Source: Mesobacillus subterraneus (GTDB lineage Bacteria; Bacillota; Bacilli; Bacillales; Cytobacillaceae). Taken from it: DNA of 64,000 bases. The translations under genes were made by a program, and so were the position numbers. The stretch spans positions 1,674,001-1,738,000 of the forward strand of contig NZ_CP129019.1 of NCBI RefSeq assembly GCF_020524355.2, read 5' to 3'. Shown piece by piece: positions 22,300-31,649 of this stretch (the stretch's first letter is position 1; each line of letters begins with the position of its first letter). The notes under the pieces were generated by a model. It had not been told where the DNA came from and ran no database searches. It saw nothing but the letters and a program-made list of their open reading frames with translations.

Positions 22300-23241
22300 A
22301 TGTCGCAATTTGCCCTTGAGGTAAAAGCGTTAACAAAGACAATTGGTAAAAAAACAATTGTTGATGATGTGAGTTTTCAAGTGGAACGGGGTGAAATATT
22401 TGGACTACTTGGTCCTAACGGTGCAGGGAAAACAACAATTATACGAATGATTGTTAGTCTTATCAATCGTACTGGCGGCACCGCCCTGATAAATGGCTAT
22501 GATTTGGATGATTCATTTACAGAAGCAATGAACGAATTAGGAGCAATTGTGGAAAATCCGGAATTCTATAAATACCTTAGTGGATATAAAAATCTCAGGC
22601 ATTACGCTCGTATGGCTTTAAGCGATATTACTGAAGAGCGGATCAATGAAGTGACTGATCTGGTAGGTCTTGAAAATGCTATCCATGATAAAGTGCGTAC
22701 CTATTCCTTAGGGATGCGGCAACGTCTGGGGGTTGCACAAGCAATTTTACATAAGCCTTCTATTCTTATACTCGATGAACCAACAAACGGACTGGATCCT
22801 CAGGGTATCCGTGAGTTCAGGGATTATTTGCGCTTGCTCGCAAGCCAGGGGACATCTATATTAGTTTCTTCTCACTTATTGTCAGAAATGCAACTCATGT
22901 GCGACAGGTTTGCGATTATTGAAAAGGGAAAACTGATCCATATATCTTCCATGCATGATAATGAAAGCTCGGAGGCTAAAACGGTAAATACAATAGAAGT
23001 GGAATTATCGAATCCAGTCCTTGCTTCCAAACTTTTGACAGAAAACATGGCTGATGTGAAAGTGACTTCCAGTAAAGGCTCGCGTCTGACCTTATCTGTG
23101 CGAAAAGAACAGATACCAATGATTAACAGGCTATTTGTTGAAAATGAAATAGATGTCTTTGAAATTTTAAATGTGAAAGCAACTCTAGAAGACCGCTTCT
23201 TGGAAATCACAAATAAAGATAAAAAGGAGCAAATGGTATGA
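22300..23241 (+). CDS. ABC transporter ATP-binding protein (BcrA-like)
   Basis: 313 residues. Walker A GPNGAGKTT (about 38-46), signature 'YSLGMRQRLGVAQA', Walker B 'ILILDEPTNGLDPQG' and H-loop 'SSHLL'. The C-terminal ~80 residues form the variable extension of BcrA-type exporters. It powers a two-gene exporter with the permease that overlaps its stop by 4 nt. The ECF-type promoter suggests a role in envelope stress or peptide-antibiotic resistance. Substrate unknown. Confidence 0.9.
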   Translation: MSQFALEVKALTKTIGKKTIVDDVSFQVERGEIFGLLGPNGAGKTTIIRMIVSLINRTGGTALINGYDLDDSFTEAMNELGAIVENPEFYKYLSGYKNLRHYARMALSDITEERINEVTDLVGLENAIHDKVRTYSLGMRQRLGVAQAILHKPSILILDEPTNGLDPQGIREFRDYLRLLASQGTSILVSSHLLSEMQLMCDRFAIIEKGKLIHISSMHDNESSEAKTVNTIEVELSNPVLASKLLTENMADVKVTSSKGSRLTLSVRKEQIPMINRLFVENEIDVFEILNVKATLEDRFLEITNKDKKEQMV

Positions 23242-24182
23242 TTCCTTTAATACAAAATGAATTGATGAAAATTTTCGGCAAAATGGCAAGCTGGATATAT
23301 ATGATAATTATAGTTCTGGCAGTTTTAATTGCAGGAATTATTTATTCTAAATTCAGTGCAGACCCGAACCCCAATTGGAAACAGGATACACAGGCTGAAA
23401 TTACGATGCTCGAAAACCAAATGGCATCTGCTTCTGGTGACGAAAAGAAAATGATTCAAAACCAAATTGATCAGACCCAGGAATTCCTGGATCAGGACAT
23501 TAATCCGAATGCGAAAACCAATTGGCATTTTATGAATGATGTTGTTGTAGGTGTCAGTTCACTGGTCACTTTGTTCGTAGTAATTGTCGGCAGTGCCAAT
23601 GTTGCGGCAGAGTTCTCTGATGGAACGATCAAGCAGCTTTTAATCCGTCCGCATCAAAGATGGCGAATCCTGTTGTCAAAGTACATAGCTGTCATTATTT
23701 ATGCATTATTACTTGTGCTGACATTGATTGTATCTGGCTATATAATTGGATTGCTTCTATTTGGCAGTGGTGATTTCAATATGAAGATCTTTGAATTCAC
23801 ACTGGAAGGAAGAAAAGTGGCAATTGTCGGTACACAATTTTTGTTGAAAATGCTTTACTTCATACCTAGCCTTCTGATCATAATGACGATTGCTTTTATG
23901 CTGTCTACATTGTTTAAAAGCCAGGCTCTTGCAGTTGGAATAGGGATTTTTGTCCTTTTCTTCTCGTCAACACTAGGTGGAATTATCCTGATGCTTGCTG
24001 ACAAGTATGCTTGGGCGAAATTATTGATTTTCCCGCATCTGGATTTGACAGTCTATGCTCTTCAGGATAAAATTCTTGAGAATATCACATTGCCGGTATC
24101 ACTTTCGATACTTGCAGTGTACTACGCAGTATTTATGATGCTCACCTTTTTCTTTTTTCAAAAGAGGGATATCAGTATTTAA
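23238..24182 (+). CDS. ABC-2 type permease, partner of the BcrA-like ATPase
   Basis: 314 residues: TM1 near the N-terminus (about 17-36), a ~60-residue extracytoplasmic loop rich in Gln/Asp, then five further helices ending 'YAVFMMLTFFFFQKRDISI'. This is the usual ABC-2/YhcI layout. Translationally coupled to the ATPase (ATGA overlap). Together they would extrude a lipid-active compound or peptide. Confidence 0.88.
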   Translation: MIPLIQNELMKIFGKMASWIYMIIIVLAVLIAGIIYSKFSADPNPNWKQDTQAEITMLENQMASASGDEKKMIQNQIDQTQEFLDQDINPNAKTNWHFMNDVVVGVSSLVTLFVVIVGSANVAAEFSDGTIKQLLIRPHQRWRILLSKYIAVIIYALLLVLTLIVSGYIIGLLLFGSGDFNMKIFEFTLEGRKVAIVGTQFLLKMLYFIPSLLIIMTIAFMLSTLFKSQALAVGIGIFVLFFSSTLGGIILMLADKYAWAKLLIFPHLDLTVYALQDKILENITLPVSLSILAVYYAVFMMLTFFFFQKRDISI

Positions 24183-24198
24183 ACAGAATAAAATAATA

Positions 24199-24223
24199 AG
24201 CGGTCCCCGGGCCGCTCTTTTTT
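24199..24223 (+). terminator. Terminator of the ABC operon
   Basis: AGCGGTCC/CCGGGCCGCT-type hairpin (24199-24216) with one G-U pair, then TCTTTTTT. Confidence 0.75.
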
Positions 24224-24249
24224 AATTTGAAGCTTGGAAGGGGAGAGGG

Positions 24250-24810
24250 ATGTTGAATCCTATCTTATTGGATTTTCCAACTGAATTTGAGACAGACCGG
24301 CTTTTGATCAGGATGCCGCTGGCTGGTGATGGTGCTGTCACATGTGAATCAATCAATGCATCTTTAAAAGAACTTCAGCCCTGGATGCCATTTGCCCAAA
24401 AAGAACAAAGTGTTGAAGAAGCAGAAGTGGTAATCAGACAAGGCTATTTGAATTTTTTAAATCGCACAGACCTGAGGCTGCTTGTATTCAAAAAAGACAC
24501 CGGGGAATTTGTCGCCTCATCAGGTTTACATAGAATAAACTGGGACGTCCCAAAATTCGAAATCGGTTATTGGATTGATACTCGCTATAGCAGACAGGGA
24601 TATATGACAGAGGCTGTTCAGGGAATCACAGACTTTGCTGTTAGGGAGCTTAAAGCACGGAGAATCGAAATTCGCTGTGATACATTGAATATTAAAAGCA
24701 AAGCTATCCCGGAAAAATTAGGCTTTTCTCTCGACGGCATATTAAAGAATGATTCAATTTCAGTTGACGGTGAGTTAAGGAATACCTGTATTTATTCTAA
24801 AATATTCTAA
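24250..24810 (+). CDS. GNAT acetyltransferase, RimJ/RimL type
   Basis: 186 residues with the RimJ/RimL pattern: 'FETDRLLIRMPLAGD' at the start, 'FEIGYWIDTRYSRQGYMTEAV' forming the acetyl-CoA-binding core, and 'RRIEIRCDTLNIKSKAIPEKLGF' near the end. It transfers acetyl from acetyl-CoA to an N-terminus or amine; the substrate cannot be told. GGGGAGAGGG precedes the ATG. Single gene, running into a tandem-repeat array. Confidence 0.88.
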   Translation: MLNPILLDFPTEFETDRLLIRMPLAGDGAVTCESINASLKELQPWMPFAQKEQSVEEAEVVIRQGYLNFLNRTDLRLLVFKKDTGEFVASSGLHRINWDVPKFEIGYWIDTRYSRQGYMTEAVQGITDFAVRELKARRIEIRCDTLNIKSKAIPEKLGFSLDGILKNDSISVDGELRNTCIYSKIF

Positions 24811-24825
24811 AACACCAGGTTGGTA

Positions 24826-25561
24826 CAAAAACAAGGTGTTTGCTTATAACTTTGTCTGAAGTAATGCTAGGTTCGGACAATACATCGGCGTTCGGCAGTA
24901 ACTTTGTCCAAAGTGATGCCGGGTTCGGACAAAACCGAGATGATCGCCTGTATATTTGTCCGAAGTGATGCAGGGTTCGGACAAAACCGAGGTAAATGCT
25001 TGTAATTTTGTCCGAAGAGATGCCAGGTTCGGACAAAACCGAGGTGAAAGTCTGTAACTTTGTCCGAAGAGATGCGAGGTTCAGACAAAACCGAGGTGAA
25101 AGCCTGTAACTTTGTCTGAAGAGATGCCAGGTTCGGACAAAACCGAGGTGAAAGCCTGTAACTTTGTCTGAAGAGATGCCAGGTTCGGACAAAATGGCGA
25201 TGAAAGCCTGTAACTTTGTCTGAAGAGATGCCAGGTTCGGACAAAACCGAGGTGAAAGCCTGTAACTTTGTCCGAAGAGATGCCAGGTTCGGACAAAACC
25301 GAGGTGAAAGCCTGTAACTTTGTCCGAAGAGATGCCAGGTTCAGACAAAATGGCGATGAAAACCTGTAACTTTGTCTGAAGTGATGCCAGGTTCGGAAAA
25401 ATGGCGATGACCGAGAGTAACTTTGTCTGAACTAGTGTCAGGTTCAGATAAAACTACGATGTTCGCGTGTAACTTTGTCTGAAGTGATGCGGTATTCGGA
25501 TAAAATGGAAGTAAGATCCTGTGATTTTATCCGAAGTAATGCCTGGTTCGGATATATCGGT
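24826..25561. repeat. 52-bp tandem repeat array, about 14 units
   Basis: GTTCGGACA-type unit starts fall at 24871, 24923, 24975, 25027, 25079, 25131, 25183, 25235, 25287, 25339, 25391, 25442, 25494 and 25546: 52 bp each, one of 51. The central units are nearly identical; both ends are diverged. In each, TTTGTCCGAA and TTCGGACAAA form a 10-bp stem with an ~11-nt loop, so the array can make serial hairpins. The minus strand stays open by chance (52 bp cycles through three frames), giving spurious ORFs. It lies between convergent genes. Confidence 0.95.
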
Positions 25562-25627
25562 GTCGTCAACAGGTTATCAAGTCGGTGCGCACCACCATAA
25601 CAAAAGGCGCTTTTCGTTAGCATAATA

Positions 25628-25661
25628 AAATGTGAGCAGCTAGTTCCAGCTGCTCACATTT
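25628..25661. terminator. Terminator of the class A PBP gene (bidirectional)
   Basis: AAATGTGAGCAGCT (25628-25641) pairs perfectly with AGCTGCTCACATTT (25648-25661). On the minus strand it follows the PBP stop. Confidence 0.85.
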
Positions 25662-25664
25662 CTT

Positions 25665-27783
25665 TTATTGCCCTTGCCACTCTCTAAGTTTATCTTTCAC
25701 TTTATCTCCAACCTTACCAGCGTCTTCCTGCATTTGTTCAAATACTTTTTTCCATTTTGGAGCTTCTTCTTTGAGTTTTTCTTCAACCTGGCCAGCACGC
25801 TCTTTTAATTCTTGCTCCAGTTCATTTGCTTTTTCCCTGATTGCTTTTTCTGTTTCTTCATAATCAACGATGGCACCAGACTGCCTTTCGTTGATTGACT
25901 GTACCCTGAAATCCTCTTGCTTGATGTGGGGCATTGTTTCTTCCATGATAGCCCTGAACAGAGGCACTACATCCTTTGAACTGCTGCCGGAGAGGTAATG
26001 CTTGCGGTCAGTTTTATCATATCCCAGCCAAACTGCGCCGACAATATTTGGTGTATACCCTACGAACCATTGGTCTTTCGTTCCATTGATATCTGCATAA
26101 GGCAGCTGAGTAGAGCCGGTCTTTCCAGCAATATCTACACCATCAATATTTGTCCCTTTACCAGTGCCTGTTTCAACAACATTCAATAGCATGGACGTCA
26201 TCTCATTGGCAACTGCTTTGGAGGTAACGCGTGTGGTTGATCCATCATGTTCTGCTATCACCTTGCCCGTTGGACCAACAATTTTTGTTATCACATGGGC
26301 ATCATGACGTTTCCCGCCATTTGGGAATACAGAGTAAGCCTCGGCCATCTGTAGAGGAGAAACGCCGTTGTACATTCCTCCAAGGGCAAGTGCCAGGTTT
26401 TGATCGTCTTTTTCGACATTGATTCCAAACCTCCTTACAGCATCAATACCTTTTTTCAAGCCTATTTCATTCAAAAGCCATACTGCAGGAATGTTTATTG
26501 ATTTTTCTACCGCCTCATACATCGGTACCTCTCCCTGATAAGTATCAGAGAAGTTTTTCGGACTATAATTTTTAAAAGACATCTTCTTGTCAACGAGCAA
26601 GGAATCATACTTATAGCCTTCTTCTAAAGCCGGTGTGTAAACTGCAAGGGGCTTCATTGTCGAACCAGGCTGAGCCCTGAGGTGAGTTGCACGATTAAAC
26701 CCTCTGAACACTTTTTCGCCTCGTCCACCAATCAAAGCTCGGACACCGCCATTTTCAGGATCAAGCAGCACGGATCCGCTTTGGACTATAACATCACGTG
26801 CCCGGTCTGGGAAAAGCTGATCTTGTCGATAAACTTTTTCCAGACCAGATTGTATGTCCTGATCAAGTTCAGTATAGATTCGATAGCCCCTGGTCATGAT
26901 TTCATCCTGGGTAAGGCCATATTTGCTTGTTGCTTCATCCAAAACTGCATCTACATATGAAGGATATTTGCGGTCAGCGAGAGAGCCGCCGCCGTCTTCC
27001 AATACAATCTTTTGTGACTTAGCTTGTTTATATTCAGTATCTGTTATCATCCCTAGTTCGTTCATTTTGGCTAGTACAACATTTCTGCGTTTGATGGCAG
27101 CTTCATAATTATTGTAAGGATCCAGGGCTGAAGGTGCTTTAAGCAGGGCCTGCAAGCAGTGCAGCCTCACTGATAGTGACATCCTGAATATCTTTGGCGA
27201 AATATTTTTTACTGGCATTGTTGATTCCAAATGCACCACTGCCGAAATACACCTGGTTTAGGTACATTTCAATGATTTCGTCTTTTTCATACACCTTTTC
27301 AAGCTCGACTGCTAAAAATAATTCTTCAACTTTACGTTTGTATGTCCGCTCTGAAGATAACAGAGCATTTTTTGTCAGCTGCTGGGTAAGGGTACTGCCG
27401 CCTCCAGTAATACCTCCAGCTAAAAGGTTTCCAAAGAATGCACGTGCAATACCTTTAATGTCGAATCCGTTATGTTCATAGAATCGTTCATCCTCTATAG
27501 CTATGACGGCGTTTGGGACATGCTCTGGCATATCATTTATTGATACCCCCCCGGTGCGGTTTGTAGCAAGCTTGCTTGCTTCATCACCATTGCGATCATA
27601 AATCGAGGTTGCCTGGCTCAATCCATCCTTCAGAGTTTGTACATTTGCCCTGCTGGCGATGAAGGCGAACCAAAGAATCGACAGCAATATGAAGACTAAT
27701 AAGATTAATAACAAGATCTGAGTCAAGTGGCGGCGTTTCCAAAATCGAACCACAGCCTCCCAAATTCGTTGAAGTAATTGCAT
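25665..27783 (-). pseudogene. Class A penicillin-binding protein (PBP2C/PbpF-like), frameshifted
   Basis: The reassembled protein (about 705 aa) has a cytoplasmic tail, one TM helix (about 22-42), a GT51 transglycosylase ('EDERFYEHNG', 'GGSTLTQQLTKN') and a transpeptidase with 'QPGSTMKPL' (SxxK), 'KSINIPAVW' (SxN) and 'AGKTGSTQ' (KTG), followed by a charged coiled-coil tail. Resembles B. subtilis PbpF. The frame breaks after 'SEAALLAG': one extra G in plus-strand GGG at 27146-27148. Removing it restores '[13 protein letters not shown]'. As given, the first piece ends in the transglycosylase, so no bifunctional enzyme would be made. Confidence 0.9.
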
Positions 27784-28064
27784 ACCATTTCTCCTTTTAA
27801 TGAAGCTTTTCCGTGTAAGTGATTAGGTGGAGCTATAAATTACCTTTCATTATATATGATTTTCAGTATTTCAGGAAAGTTGAAGCCATTTACCTGTTAT
27901 CAGGCTTCATATGATAATTAAACATGAATGTCGATGAGATGATAAACAAGGAAGGCTCATTTAGTCCATGAAAAAGTGTGAATTCAATAAAATGGTTTCT
28001 CTTGGTATAAATGAAATATTTACAACGAAACTAATTATAGGATTCTTATAATTGGAGGAGACTA

Positions 28065-28787
28065 ATGAAACTTCTACACGAAACATTCATTCTCTTAGGC
28101 AGGGTGGTCACTATTTTGCCGTTGATGTTGTTTGCGACTTTGTTTATGGGGAGACGTTCAATAGGAGAGTTGCCTGTTTTTGACTTTTTAATACTACTCG
28201 CTTTCGGCGCAGTCGTTGGAGCAGACATTGCAGATCCGAAGATTCCTCATATCCATACCGGAATTGCAATTATCTTAATAGCATTGCTACAAAAGCTGGT
28301 AGCCTACCTGAAAATTAAAAACAGGAAAATAGGGCATATACTAACATTTGAACCAATCACAGTCATTCATGAAGGAAAATTTATTGTGGAGAATCTACGT
28401 AAAACACAGTATTCAATCGATAATATTTTATTATTGTTGCGTGAGAAAGACATTTTTAATGTTCAGGATGTAAGAATGGGAATCCTCGAAGGTAACGGGA
28501 ATTTATCTATCATGAAAAAAACAGAAAAAGCGACAGTCACTCTCGAAGATATGAATTTATCCAAGTCTGCTGAGGATTTCGCCATGCCATTAATAATAGA
28601 CGGTAAATTGTACAAGAAAATTCTCTACCGGCTTAACTTGGATGAGAAGTGGCTGATGGATAAATTAGCAGAGGAGTCAATTCATAATTTAAAGGATGTA
28701 TTTTTTGCTTCCATCACAGAAGGGAAATCGCTGCATATCACTTTAAAGAATCAATCGGCTATAAATATACCGCCAATTTATCACTGA
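28065..28787 (+). CDS. DUF421 (YetF-like) membrane protein
   Basis: 240 residues: three N-terminal membrane helices (about 10-80), then the YetF-type cytoplasmic domain with 'GRRSIGELPVFDFLILLAFGA' (29-49, two segments) and 'LRKTQYSIDNILLLLREKDIF'-like helix around 109-129. A longer C-terminal part than the minimal family follows. GGAGGAG before the ATG. YetF-type proteins are common in spore formers; their role is not settled. Confidence 0.85.
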   Translation: MKLLHETFILLGRVVTILPLMLFATLFMGRRSIGELPVFDFLILLAFGAVVGADIADPKIPHIHTGIAIILIALLQKLVAYLKIKNRKIGHILTFEPITVIHEGKFIVENLRKTQYSIDNILLLLREKDIFNVQDVRMGILEGNGNLSIMKKTEKATVTLEDMNLSKSAEDFAMPLIIDGKLYKKILYRLNLDEKWLMDKLAEESIHNLKDVFFASITEGKSLHITLKNQSAINIPPIYH

Positions 28788-28838
28788 TTTAGTCTCTAAT
28801 CATAATACTGTTTATGTGAAAATGAAATATTGTTACTG

Positions 28839-28869
28839 AACGTCCGTGACATCTGTCCGGGCGTTTTTT
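28839..28869 (+). terminator. Terminator of the DUF421 gene
   Basis: AACGTCCG (28839-28846) and CGGGCGTT (28858-28865), one G-U pair, followed by TTTTTA. Confidence 0.8.
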
Positions 28870-28954
28870 AGTCTAAATTCTGCATGTATACATAGTTATG
28901 GAATAATAGGGATAGTACTTTCAAATGGGAATCACAAGCAAAAGGGTGATTGAA

Positions 28955-30085
28955 ATGAATAGGATTTTAGTGGAAATTTACAGGAAAATGCTGTCTGGTT
29001 TCATTATATTAATTTGTACTCTAAGCTTTTTTCTGATAGCTGGATTCATTTCTTCTTCGAACATCAGCTTTTTTAAATTCAAAGTAAACGGAGATATTGG
29101 TGCTCAGGTATTTTTAAGAATCATCAGTTATGAGAACCCGTTGATTGGACATGCATTAACAGGGTCAAATGCTGATTTGCCGATTTTTTCTACAGGATTC
29201 AAATTGTTAACAAATGTGGAGATGAACGATATCAGGAGTCTAATCAGAAGTGAAATTCCAGGTTTCAGGGCTTTTGATTCAAACTTCCTTATTGCAGGGG
29301 AAGGGGTTGATTTCACGGATATCCCAGTTGAATCTGCGCCTCCCATGGATGTTCTGTTACAGGAAAGGAATATGGCAGCGAATGAACTGAAGGAGCTGAA
29401 CAGCGGAAAAGTATATTCAGGATCTTCACCGACGGAAAAATCGGTATTCATCTATCATACTCACAGCTGGGAATCCTACTTGCCATTGTTAGGACTGGAA
29501 GGTGCGGAGAATGAAAATGAAGCTGTCGATGGAAAGACTAACATCACCATTGTAGGTGAATTGCTAGGAACCGAATTGGAGAAAAGGGGTATAGGAGCTA
29601 GTGTAGATAAGACCAATATTGGCCAGGAGTTGGATAGGAAGGGCTGGCTAACACACAAGTCTTATGAGATTTCACGTTCATTGGTTCAAAGCGCTATGGC
29701 TGGAAATGAGAAATTAGAGTACTTTCTCGACCTCCACCGGGATTCTGTCAGGAAGGATTCAACAACAGCAACAATTAATAACAAACCTTACGCCAGAATA
29801 GTTTTTGTCATTGGCGAGGAAAATAAGAACTTCCAGCAAAATTTGAAGTTTGCAAATGAACTTCATAAGATCCTTAATAAAAACTATCCCGGAATCAGTA
29901 AGGGAGTCTTGCCCAAAAAAGGTATCGGCGTTGATGGAATTTACAATCAAGACTTACATGCAAACACGCTGGTCGTCGAGGTAGGCGGCGTTGATAATAA
30001 TATGAAAGAACTAAAGAACACAATAGAAGCTTTAGCGGAAGCGATCAGCCAGATATATTGGGAGGCAGAAGAGGTAAATGGCTGA
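28955..30085 (+). CDS. SpoIIP-family cell-wall hydrolase (paralogue)
   Basis: 376 residues from the ATG at 28955 (AAAGGGTGAT upstream; an in-frame ATG at 28925 lacks a site). One N-terminal membrane anchor is followed by an external domain with 'VFIYHTHSWESYLP' and 'YFLDLHRDS', the zinc-binding His/Glu motifs of SpoIIP amidase/endopeptidases, and 'LVVEVGGVDNN' near the end. SpoIIP removes septal peptidoglycan during engulfment. The gpr-spoIIP context of the main copy is absent here, so this is probably a second copy. Overlaps the next small gene by 8 nt. Confidence 0.88.
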   Translation: MNRILVEIYRKMLSGFIILICTLSFFLIAGFISSSNISFFKFKVNGDIGAQVFLRIISYENPLIGHALTGSNADLPIFSTGFKLLTNVEMNDIRSLIRSEIPGFRAFDSNFLIAGEGVDFTDIPVESAPPMDVLLQERNMAANELKELNSGKVYSGSSPTEKSVFIYHTHSWESYLPLLGLEGAENENEAVDGKTNITIVGELLGTELEKRGIGASVDKTNIGQELDRKGWLTHKSYEISRSLVQSAMAGNEKLEYFLDLHRDSVRKDSTTATINNKPYARIVFVIGEENKNFQQNLKFANELHKILNKNYPGISKGVLPKKGIGVDGIYNQDLHANTLVVEVGGVDNNMKELKNTIEALAEAISQIYWEAEEVNG

Positions 30086-30272
30086 AAATCGTGAGAAGTA
30101 TTTCTGGCTGTTGTGGACGTTTGCCACTACGATGGTAGCGTACTTTTATTTCTCCTTGGCGTTCGCCATTACATTTTTCTTGTCAGGCATTATCATAAGC
30201 AGTAAATGTTTGGTTGAAAATTTTATAAATCAACAGGATGAGGCGGAAAAGCAAAGTGAAAAAAACCATTGA
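30078..30272 (+). CDS. Small membrane protein (64 aa) downstream of the SpoIIP-like gene
   Basis: Starts MAENREKYFW; one long or two short hydrophobic segments (about 8-40), then an acidic/Gln-rich tail. The start overlaps the SpoIIP-like gene and AGAGGT lies upstream, indicating translational coupling. The stop is inside the terminator stem. Family not recognised; could be an accessory or assembly subunit of the hydrolase. Confidence 0.7.
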   Translation: MAENREKYFWLLWTFATTMVAYFYFSLAFAITFFLSGIIISSKCLVENFINQQDEAEKQSEKNH

Positions 30273-30294
30273 AGCATACTTCAATGGTTTCTTG
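30261..30294 (+). terminator. Terminator of the SpoIIP-like operon
   Basis: AAACCATTGAAG (30263-30274) and CTTCAATGGTTT (30279-30290) form a 12-bp stem, then TCTT. Confidence 0.85.
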
Positions 30295-30336
30295 GCTTCA
30301 AAGGATTAGAAAGTATAAATTATACTTCGAGAAATG

Positions 30337-30698
30337 TCCAGCTCCAGCGCCTAACCCCTCGAGTCGCTTGTCTAGCTGCGGCTCCTAACTCCTCGAGACG
30401 CTTCGGTCCTGCCAATGAAGTCAAAGAACGACTTCACTGTCAGGCCCTCCAGCGCTTGTCGGAGTTGAGCAGTCGCCTCCGCTTTTCGAATTGTCTAGTG
30501 TTGCCTCCTAGAAACTCCGAAACTTCATCTCCGCCGGCAGAAGCAAAAAGCGCTTCTTTGTCGGAGTCTCCAGTTTCTGCGTTTCTGGGCAGTCGGCTAT
30601 ACTTTTCGATTTCGGTCCGCTCAGGTGAAGTCAAAGAAAGACTTCACCGGTCGGCCCTCCAGCGCTTGTCGGGGCTGACCAAGGCGCTTGCGCTTTTC
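30337..30698 (+). repeat. Dispersed GC-rich repeat, compound copy C
   Basis: The longest copy. A full unit (CTCCAGCGCCTAACCCCTCG ... CCCTCCAGCGCTTGTCGGAG) is followed by a related segment with GAAACTTCATCTCCGCCGGC, and then a second core (GGTGAAGTCAAAG, GACTTCACCGGTCGGCCCTC, CGCTTGTCGGGGCTGACC) ending GGCGCTTGCGCTTTTCTT. ORFs on both strands inside it lack ribosome sites and are spurious. It abuts the corA stop. Confidence 0.85.
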
Positions 30699-31649
30699 TT
30701 ATTTAAACCATCCCTTTCTCCTGAACCAGAAGAACATGATCATTCCGATGACAAGCATGGCGAACAATGCTCCAAAATAACCAAATTTCCAGGAGAGTTC
30801 AGGCATATTCTCAAAATTCATCCCGTAAATCCCTGCTATGAAGGTGAGTGGCATGAAAATGGTTGTGATGACAGTAAGTACTTTCATTACTCGATTCGTT
30901 TCATGTGAATTGATCGACAAATAGCTGTCCCGCATATCTGTTGTCAGTTCACGGCTTGCATCCACCTTTTCAGCTAATCTTAATAAATGGTCATGGATGT
31001 CCGCAAAATATTCTTTTTGTTCAAGTACTCCCGAAAGGCGATGAGAGTTAATCATCCTGTATACTAAATCCCTCATTGGAGTGATGGTATGCCTTAACGA
31101 GAGCAATTCATGTCTCGTATCGAATAAATCTTCTAGCAGTTCCTCCATCGAGCGGTCGGCTGAATTCTCGTCAATCTCATTCAATAAGTCCTCGATCCGA
31201 TAAACATGAGGGAAATAATTATCGACTATTTTATCTAAAATATGGTAGAGGACGATCGATGGGTTCCATTCCCCTGGAGCCTTCGCAAGTTCCAATCTCT
31301 GCCACACTTCATCAATCTCCCTCATGCCGACGCTATGGTAGGTTACAACATAGTTGTGCCCCAGGAATAGATCAACCTCTTCCTTCTGCATGGAATTTCC
31401 GTTTAGCGCCTGAAAGACAAAAAAATGATAATCATCATAGTAATCGAGTTTGGGCCTTTGTAGGGTATGGATACAATCTTCAATGGATAAAGGGTGGAAT
31501 TCCAAAGGTTTCTTTAATAATTCAATCTCTTCATCTGTCGGCTGATTAAAGTCAATCCAATGCCAATGGTTGCTGTCTGACACCAATGATTCTATACCTT
31601 GACCAGTTTGGATATCCCCATAAGGACTAACAGAAATTGTACGTATCAT
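30699..31649 (-). CDS. corA: CorA-family magnesium/divalent metal transporter
   Basis: 316 residues: a large cytoplasmic alpha/beta and helical funnel domain, then two C-terminal helices. The signature is in 'FIAGIYGMNFENMPEL' (GMN loop after TM1), and the protein ends with a basic 'WFRRKGWFK'. It forms a pentameric channel for Mg2+ (or Co2+/Ni2+). Single gene. No M-box or other Mg2+ riboswitch was seen in the 330 bp upstream. Confidence 0.93.
   Translation of the reverse strand: MIRTISVSPYGDIQTGQGIESLVSDSNHWHWIDFNQPTDEEIELLKKPLEFHPLSIEDCIHTLQRPKLDYYDDYHFFVFQALNGNSMQKEEVDLFLGHNYVVTYHSVGMREIDEVWQRLELAKAPGEWNPSIVLYHILDKIVDNYFPHVYRIEDLLNEIDENSADRSMEELLEDLFDTRHELLSLRHTITPMRDLVYRMINSHRLSGVLEQKEYFADIHDHLLRLAEKVDASRELTTDMRDSYLSINSHETNRVMKVLTVITTIFMPLTFIAGIYGMNFENMPELSWKFGYFGALFAMLVIGMIMFFWFRRKGWFK

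Noticed and set aside
24797..25348. Long minus-strand ORFs encoding repeated 'FVRTWHL..SSDKVTGF' blocks
   Set aside because: They arise only because the 52-bp tandem unit has no stops in these frames. There is no ribosome site, and successive units are read in different frames.
24826..25561. CRISPR array
   Set aside because: Units are contiguous 52-mers without unique spacers, with internal hairpins, and no cas genes lie nearby.
30440..30908. ORFs on both strands across the GC-rich repeat
   Set aside because: Repeat-derived open frames; the plus-strand one runs antisense into corA and neither has a ribosome site.
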